From assembly GCF_009017415.1 (NCBI RefSeq), contig NC_092409.1:3906001-3970000 (forward strand): DNA of 64,000 nt. The letters are read 5' to 3'. Both the position numbers and the translations under genes were made by a program. The notes under the pieces are model-generated. The model was not told the origin of the DNA, made no database searches, and saw only the letters and a list, made by a program, of their open reading frames with translations. Below, piece by piece: positions 57,978 through 64,000 of the stretch; positions within the stretch are counted from its first letter, which is position 1, and every line of letters begins with the position of its first letter. The DNA comes from Aspergillus flavus. Its lineage: Eukaryota > Ascomycota > Eurotiomycetes > Eurotiales > Aspergillaceae.

Positions 57978-60900
57978 ACTTATATCGACACTACATGCCT
58001 CCAATATCCCAACAGCAATATACGGACGAAGACCTTTCGGTCAGTCAAGACACGGAACACTCCCGGTCTTAAGCCGACCGTCTCTTTTCGGTGCAGGAAT
58101 GTCCGAAGGACCTTAGTTCCTTCTAAGTCCCAAGAGGACGGACAGTCTCCATTAAACGCGCCTCCTACGTATATCAAATCTCACCTCGAGCGACTCTCAG
58201 GATGAGTCGGAACAAGATTATTTCCTTAATATTCTTTTCTCTGAAACCAGCTTTTTTTTTCGACGACATACATCGCGCGATTTCGCCTTTCTAGACAGAA
58301 GATAGTTCGGATTCCCATTGACTTTCATCAATGCAGCATATTTTTCTCGGTGCGGAAGTATGAGTGACGGTGCGCAGGAGTTGTGGCGTTTATCTTTTTT
58401 CCCTCCCTTTTCTTTTCTTCTATTTGCCTTTTTCTTCGATTCACCCGCAAGAGGTTCGCCGAAGGCGTGTCGTTGATGTTATGTATGCCATGAGATAAGC
58501 GGGACTTAGCATCACTGGCGGTTCATACTGGGTTAATTCCAAGGAACATAATTGATAGTTGGCCGGACGGCTGGTCCATCGATACCTACAAATAATACTA
58601 CGTGGGCTCTACGTCTGCCATTTGAGGCATCCTGGGATCAATTGCTCTTACTGTAGGATTTAAGAGGACGTCTGGAAACACTGATGTGCTCAATGTTCCA
58701 TCAATAGAAGCTCTCGGTCTGTAGTATGAGGGGTAGTGTTCCGTTGTATCTGTTTGAAGAGTTATTTGACATTAGGGCTATCAAGGGTCTGTTTACGCTG
58801 GCCCCAAGATTGAGCGAACAGTGTAGCAGACGTGTCGGGACTTTTGTTCCAGATACGGAACACAACATACGATGCAGAGTGTTGGTTAAGCTTAACTGTG
58901 CTAGTCCGTAACCAATACAGAGCGGACTAAGTATTTTTTAGTACTAGTACTACGTACCTACAGGAGTACCGCCCAGTACCTGTGAACACACTAGTACTTC
59001 CATCAAAGTCTGCAGGGGAACACAATACATCGTTATGACATCATAGGTACTACCCACCCTGGGAATCCACATCATTAAAGGCGTTTAAAAAGAACGCTAA
59101 TGATTCAAAGTAATAAAAAGAAAAGAAAAGAAAAAGAAAAAGAACAAAAAGAACAATACCACACTTACCCGGGGGGTAGTGCGTCAACTCAACAGAACGA
59201 GTGGGTCCCTATTGATTGAATGCTCTCCCACCAGCAGCCACGCAGTCATCTCTCGCCATTTCCCAATACGAGACCATGATTTGTCGGGAAAATACATCTC
59301 ACGATCAGATGGCTTGAGAGTCAAGTGGGGTTTGACGTCGCGGTGGCACCTATCACGACCTGGTACCTTGTTGTGGCGACAAGATCCAGATCCCGAGGGC
59401 ATGGGTCAAACTCATTATTCAATCGTACCTATTTTTTCTTTTTTTTTTTTTTTACTTACGGTATAGTTGCCTGCAAAAGTACGGAGTAGCTCGCCTTTTT
59501 TTTTTTTTCTCTCAATGTGTATGGTTTAGGGCTTGGGGATCCATGGTTGATACCGTATTTTTAGGTTCGTGGGCGATTGGTTGGTTTTTAGGGCGGATGT
59601 TTTTTCCTTAGCATGGGTACGCTACTGGATTGGATACGATTGATACGAAGGGGCACTCTGTATGTATGTATGTACGGAGTACTATGTAGGTATGTATTAT
59701 GGTCCAGGGGCCTGGGAACTAAGGATAAATAGATAATTATGAAAAGAAAATGTCATGTCAATAAAAGTCGATGTTCTTCAGACTTACTATTAAATATTAG
59801 TGGTATTCTATGTAAGCGACATCTGGATGAGTATTCGTGGACTCCTATCTCAAATATATATTGCCGCAAACGGGCCCTAACCCCTACGCAGAGACAGATG
59901 CATGCCAGCAAATTACCAACAACACCGTCTCATCGGTACTTGCGTTCGGGAGCTCGAAGATCCCGCAGTATAGTTTACACACCGATTCTGCAAGAATATG
60001 CATGGAAAACTGGATCGCGACACACCTTAATCTAATAGTACAGCAAGCACCCCCCGAACTCGGGGATCCAAAATCTTCTGCCTAAACGGGCATGAATGTT
60101 TTGAACCTGCCTCACGATCGAATAATATCTCGTTCTTCAGTAACGCGGGCAGGAAGGAGGGGCGGACAGCAAAATGATGGCGTGGCAAATGTCATATGCG
60201 AGTTGTCTTTGATGCATGTCGAACAATATACATATGATGTGAAGTCTTGGCTGTGGCCTGCGGGGGGCGTAACTAAAATAACCTACTTAACTATCCCACC
60301 AGTAAAAGAGGCGAGGTCAGGTATTTCCTAATCGGTGTCCTCCATAAAGGGATATCCCTCCTTCGCTTCGTGCTGACTGCCTGTGCGATTCTCTTATGTA
60401 CCACGGTAGGCTATTATCCACACTTTTCTTCGGGGATGCTCTGAGGATCTCCATTTGGCAGATCCGCGAGAGTTTTCTGGGCGGAGGTTTCAAATAAAAA
60501 TATAATTATGGCAATAGGGAAAAAAAAAAAAAGAATGTGGAAGTTAGAGAGCGGAATATCCGCCGATCATCAGACTTATTAAAGTGTGTTTGCTGTGCAG
60601 ACAGGGTTATCGTTCGTCCTCATTTAATCGCGCGCATGGCACAGGTGCTCATCCATGGCCTTGGGACCCGGTACACCGTAACCGGAAAGAGAAATCTGAA
60701 TCATGATGAATCTCAACTGTCGTACTTGATGTGGTCAGGGAGTAGGAAACCTTCGAATGACCGTTCTACGCAGCTTCTTTTCTTTTGGAAAACGTATTGT
60801 TTTTGAATATGGCCCTTCCGTGCCGAGCGCGCCATATCGATGATCTCTGAGCATTGAGTTAATCAGAGTGGGAACGGCGCACAGATATATAGCACAGAAC

Positions 60901-62184
60901 TGGGGCCGTTGAGACCGTCACTGCAAATCGGCTTCCATTATTTATGATCCGATGTGTTGTTGCTCCAGGTAGCTCCTGAAGGCGAACTAATCCAGATGGA
61001 TTCTTGTTCCAGCGGGGACTCGGGAAGCAGTCTGGCGGGATCTGATTGATTCTCCCCCCTGGTCCAATAGGGACCAATCCTAGTACATTAATTTTGGTCT
61101 ATGACTTACTGCCTACCTATCCTGGCTACTAGTAAACTGAGAATCAATATATACCCAATAGCATTGAGATGACTGTCACCCACTGTGTAGGAAAAAGACA
61201 CAAGCTTATTCAGAGTGGCGATTCACAGCCATCATATGATGGGCCTGTGAGGGATAATGATCTGCATCGGCTGTGGCTCATTCAGTTATTTTGTCAGTAA
61301 GTATGCGCATGCTTGTTCCATAACGGCCACTTTTCAGGTGGCATTCTATCATTATTGGGCTTTTTTTTTTTCTTTCCTTTCTCTTCTCTTCTTTTTTTCT
61401 AGTGTTTTTATACACAGACCACCAAGCATCAGATTTACCGCTTACTGGTCAGTCCCTCTTAGTCCATGGGGACCACAATGGCCTGGCCACCATAGGGACC
61501 CACTTACCAATCAGCTAGCATGCTGAAAACTGTCTAGAGAGACTCGGTTAGTCGACGTGATGGAGTAACGTTAGGGCAAGCGAGAGAAGAGGCAGAAAAA
61601 AAAAAAAAAAGGTGTGTTGAGAAATGAAGTGCCGGATTCTGCCTGATGGGAAGAGATGTCATAAATGTGGAGCAGGAATGCTACAGTGATAACCCCAGGC
61701 GGAAGTGACGCAATGCATGCCTCCCTTTGTAATGACATTTCTAAATGGGAAGTTCCCCATAATTGCCCTACTCTACTGTACCTTATCCTAGGACAACCGC
61801 ACCCCCTTGAATCGGATCATTCGTCCAACAAATTAGATGGACTGACGGATACCATCCACTTATCGCGCTAGGAAGAGTCAACCTCCTTCTCTAGGGCGAT
61901 CTCGGCTGTCAGCAAAAGTAGTTAGTCGAACACGAGCCTCTTCCTCAACGGTATGGAATGAATGACAGACGAGGTAATAATATTGATAATACGTAATGAC
62001 GATAATTGAAATATTAGATAAATCAAAATAGAAAACTTCCTTTCCCCATCTTTACGGCTGATCGGAAGACTTTCTATCTCTTCTATTACTGGGGCGAATA
62101 CGGAAATATAATGCTAGAGGGACTATTTTGTTAACTCACCAGCCACCGAAAGTCACTGCTCCAATTTTGTTCTTTGGCAGGTCT
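57978..62184. other. gene-poor interval
   Basis: 4.2 kb without a convincing gene. It contains a cluster of GTAC-rich short palindromes (about 58940-59000), an AAAAG-type microsatellite (about 59112-59152), T-runs near 59440-59510, an ATGT tract beside a TACGGAGTA motif (59660-59700), and an A-run near 61595. Composition is A/T-rich. No transposon ORF, tRNA or rRNA was recognised. Confidence 0.4.
59112..59152. repeat. AAAAG microsatellite
   Basis: Tandem AAAAG/AAAAAG units interrupted by AAC; simple-sequence DNA in the gene-poor right end. Confidence 0.7.
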
Positions 62185-62734
62185 TTACAATACATGGTCG
62201 TTTTGTAATTGACTTTCGGAGAGCTCCGTGCGACGGCAGCGGAATCCCACCCTTCTGATTGGCGGCCCAGTTACCCAGTCAATAGATGTCGTTGCGACAT
62301 TTGGGCAATTTGATATCGCTGTCATTACAGACAATACAATACCCAAGACTGATAACAACAGAAGACAGATCATCAGGGGGAGGAGGGATTCTTCACCATG
62401 CACGGCTTCACCTGAGTAAGATCTGATATCAACTTGAACCCAGGGACTTGCGTGCATCTTGAATAGCCTTCTGTCATAGTAACTCTCCCCATTCCATGGA
62501 TAAAAGTGGCTCGGAACTCACACGAATCGGCGGGTCGCAGGTGCTCCGTGCACCCCCATTAGGTTCATACTCGAGGGTTTCGGGCATCCAAGAAGTAGCT
62601 GTCTTTCCTATTTCTGCTTTAGGTGCTTTAGTTCCCCCGCGGAGATCCAACCTTTCAGATTTTGGACTGCAGCCAGGTTTCTGAGTAATGCCCAAGGTAT
62701 CGATATGCTTTACCTGGTTTAATAAGAGGCTCAT
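62185..62734 (-). CDS. weak candidate: small one-TM protein, two exons
   Basis: A possible model is 62734-62522 plus 62457-62185, 161 aa. The intervening 64 nt have a strong GTGAGT donor and an AAG acceptor, and join in phase. The second exon has a hydrophobic stretch LPLMICLLLLSVLGIVLSVM that could cross a membrane, then a basic tail. No domain is recognised and codon use is unremarkable, so this may be chance. The same frame is open upstream of a TAA at 62800-62798 with protein-like sequence (FPWRFPDLDITTVAATATY), suggesting either a missed exon or a decayed gene. Confidence 0.2.
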
Positions 62735-63193
62735 CAAGCAAGTCAATAAGGCTGGCGTTGTCGTCGCCACGACGGATGTGCCGTACGCCAAACGAGATTA
62801 GGTTCTCCGCTTGATATATGTGGCTGTCGCTGCGACAGTGGTGATATCAAGATCTGGGAAGCGCCAAGGGAATCCAGGTGCCATCCATGTGATGAAAGCA
62901 TAAGTATAGGGTTGGAGGCGGTGGTGCCTTAAATCCCCAGTAAGTTAAACCTTTTCTAGAAACGTCACAGCAATCGCTCGATATATAGCTTGTTCATTAT
63001 GCATTATCCACGCCTCGCCTTATTTCTAGAAAAAGAGGCGGTTCTAGAAGGGGACGAAAAAAGAAAAACATAAAAGGGCCACATGTCTTACACTACTCTG
63101 AGATACATATAATTGTTATCGTGTCACACTATCTATTCAGATGCGATTGAGCTGATTCTCTATGCTATAAAGGTTCTGTTTTCCTCTAGAGCT

Positions 63194-63553
63194 CTATAGC
63201 GGAGATGTATGGTAACTTCCATAGGGGAAGTTTGAGCCCCTGAGAGTTACCGGGGCTTCCACGACCACCCTTCCATGCCTTCCCAATATGGAAACAGCCT
63301 TTGATTCGATAAACAGCTTGTATTCCCCAAGCACACTGTTCATACCATAGAGCGCTGTCCTGTCAGAGTGTTCGGAATACAAGCCCCTTTGAAATATAGC
63401 GTTAGGAGTGATGTTTGGGCTTGGTAACGTAGGTAGTTCGGATAGCTTTTGGTAGAAGGAGCACGAGAGGGAGTCAAAGAGTGCCCTGAGGATTGGTGTA
63501 TTTCCATTGGCAATTATTTCCGTTGAGTACGCCGCATCTTCTAAATGGTTCAT
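63194..63553 (-). CDS. weak candidate: 119-aa hypothetical ORF
   Basis: Open frame with its own ATG and a fairly protein-like composition (ILRALFDSLSCSFYQKLSELP, split by eye at SLSCS). It has no recognised domain, signal peptide or clear splice context. A second leftward frame (63474-63746) overlaps its start in another phase, which could reflect a frameshifted relic. Low confidence that this is a gene. Confidence 0.2.
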   Translation of the reverse strand: MNHLEDAAYSTEIIANGNTPILRALFDSLSCSFYQKLSELPTLPSPNITPNAIFQRGLYSEHSDRTALYGMNSVLGEYKLFIESKAVSILGRHGRVVVEAPVTLRGSNFPYGSYHTSPL

Positions 63554-64000
63554 AAATCATGAACATGGCGTAAAACGGTTTGGCTTGGCCGTCTGATCGG
63601 AACCCACAGGTATGGATAGCCTCCAAGGAGATTTGTTTCGAATGTCTTTCCCCTTTCATAGTTATGGAAGGTTCAAGAAATAATTCCCCCCCGGAACCAG
63701 TAAGTAGCTGGAAGTGTACCTGCCTACATACCTCCCTATGTATCATACCTGAGAGTACTCCTGTCTACCTAGGTACCCACCTGGCGGATTAGGTAACTGA
63801 TTCTCATACCGTGGAGTCGTGGACGGTGAAGCCCAGATACCGCCATTGTTACCATACCTCCTCATACCACATCATTTCTGCATGTATGTACGGTACCTCT
63901 GTAATACCTGGCGGGTAGGTCGTCCTTACCTATTGGATCCACCCCACACCCCTCTTCGAATCCAGGTTCCTCCCCACCCGCCCGATCCCTGGGCCATGTC
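63554..64000. other. window edge, no gene seen
   Basis: C/T-rich sequence with repeated short TACCT/GTACC units near 63715-63800 and 63890-63930. No coding frame of note; it may be promoter of a gene beyond the window. Confidence 0.35.

Noticed and set aside
63945..63970. TTCGAATCC resembling a tRNA T-loop
   Set aside because: The flanking bases do not pair as a T-stem, and no A-box or acceptor stem is present.

Overview
The window is nuclear DNA of a filamentous ascomycete, most likely a Eurotiomycete (Aspergillus/Penicillium type). The evidence is short introns (about 50-120 nt) with GT..AG ends and CTAAC/CTGAC-type branch points, dense genes on both strands, pyrimidine-rich promoters, and a gene set (Argonaute, Bck1, Fmp25, Nop9, COG3, Tip20, a Whi5/Nrm1-type repressor) that is fungal throughout. 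I rebuilt splice models by hand; every multi-exon model closes in phase from ATG to stop.

Layout. 0.6-4.2 kb: Argonaute (-). 5.5-8.8 kb: Rna14 (-), divergent from histone chaperone Asf1 (+, 9.4-10.4 kb). 10.4-15.6 kb: an accessory stretch with a truncated protein-kinase N-lobe (-) and an orphan trypsin-fold protease with an unfamiliar N-terminal half (+). 15.9-19.2 kb: Lgl/tomosyn-type exocytosis protein Sro7 (-). 19.9-21.0 kb: APH-fold kinase-like protein with a degraded catalytic loop (-). 21.0-23.4 kb: gene-free, with a perfect palindrome. 23.4-24.6 kb: Tan1 (-), divergent from pyruvate decarboxylase (+, 25.4-27.3 kb). 29.0-34.0 kb: MAPKKK Bck1 (+). 34.5-37.0 kb: COG3 (-), divergent from Fmp25 (+). 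39.3-41.4 kb: Nop9 (+). 42.1-44.0 kb: PLP decarboxylase (+). 44.3-46.9 kb: Tip20/RINT1 (-), divergent from DNA ligase I (+, 47.2-49.7 kb). 50.6-51.8 kb: Whi5/Nrm1-like repressor (-). A 3.6-kb divergent gap leads to a Zn metalloprotease of the YIL108W type (+, 55.3-58.0 kb). The last 6 kb are gene-poor, with two weak ORF candidates.

Most genes are housekeeping: mRNA 3'-end formation, nucleosome assembly, Golgi and ER tethering, exocytosis, cell-wall integrity signalling, rRNA and tRNA maturation, DNA joining, fermentation. They form no operon or biosynthetic cluster. The unusual material lies in the accessory stretches: the protease with an apparent duplicated N-terminal fold and a helical insertion between catalytic His and Asp, the two damaged kinase-fold genes, and a 9-bp motif (TACGGAGTA) found five times, all outside genes. 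I saw no tRNA, rRNA, CRISPR array or intact transposon. All functional statements rest on reading motifs by eye; no database search was possible.
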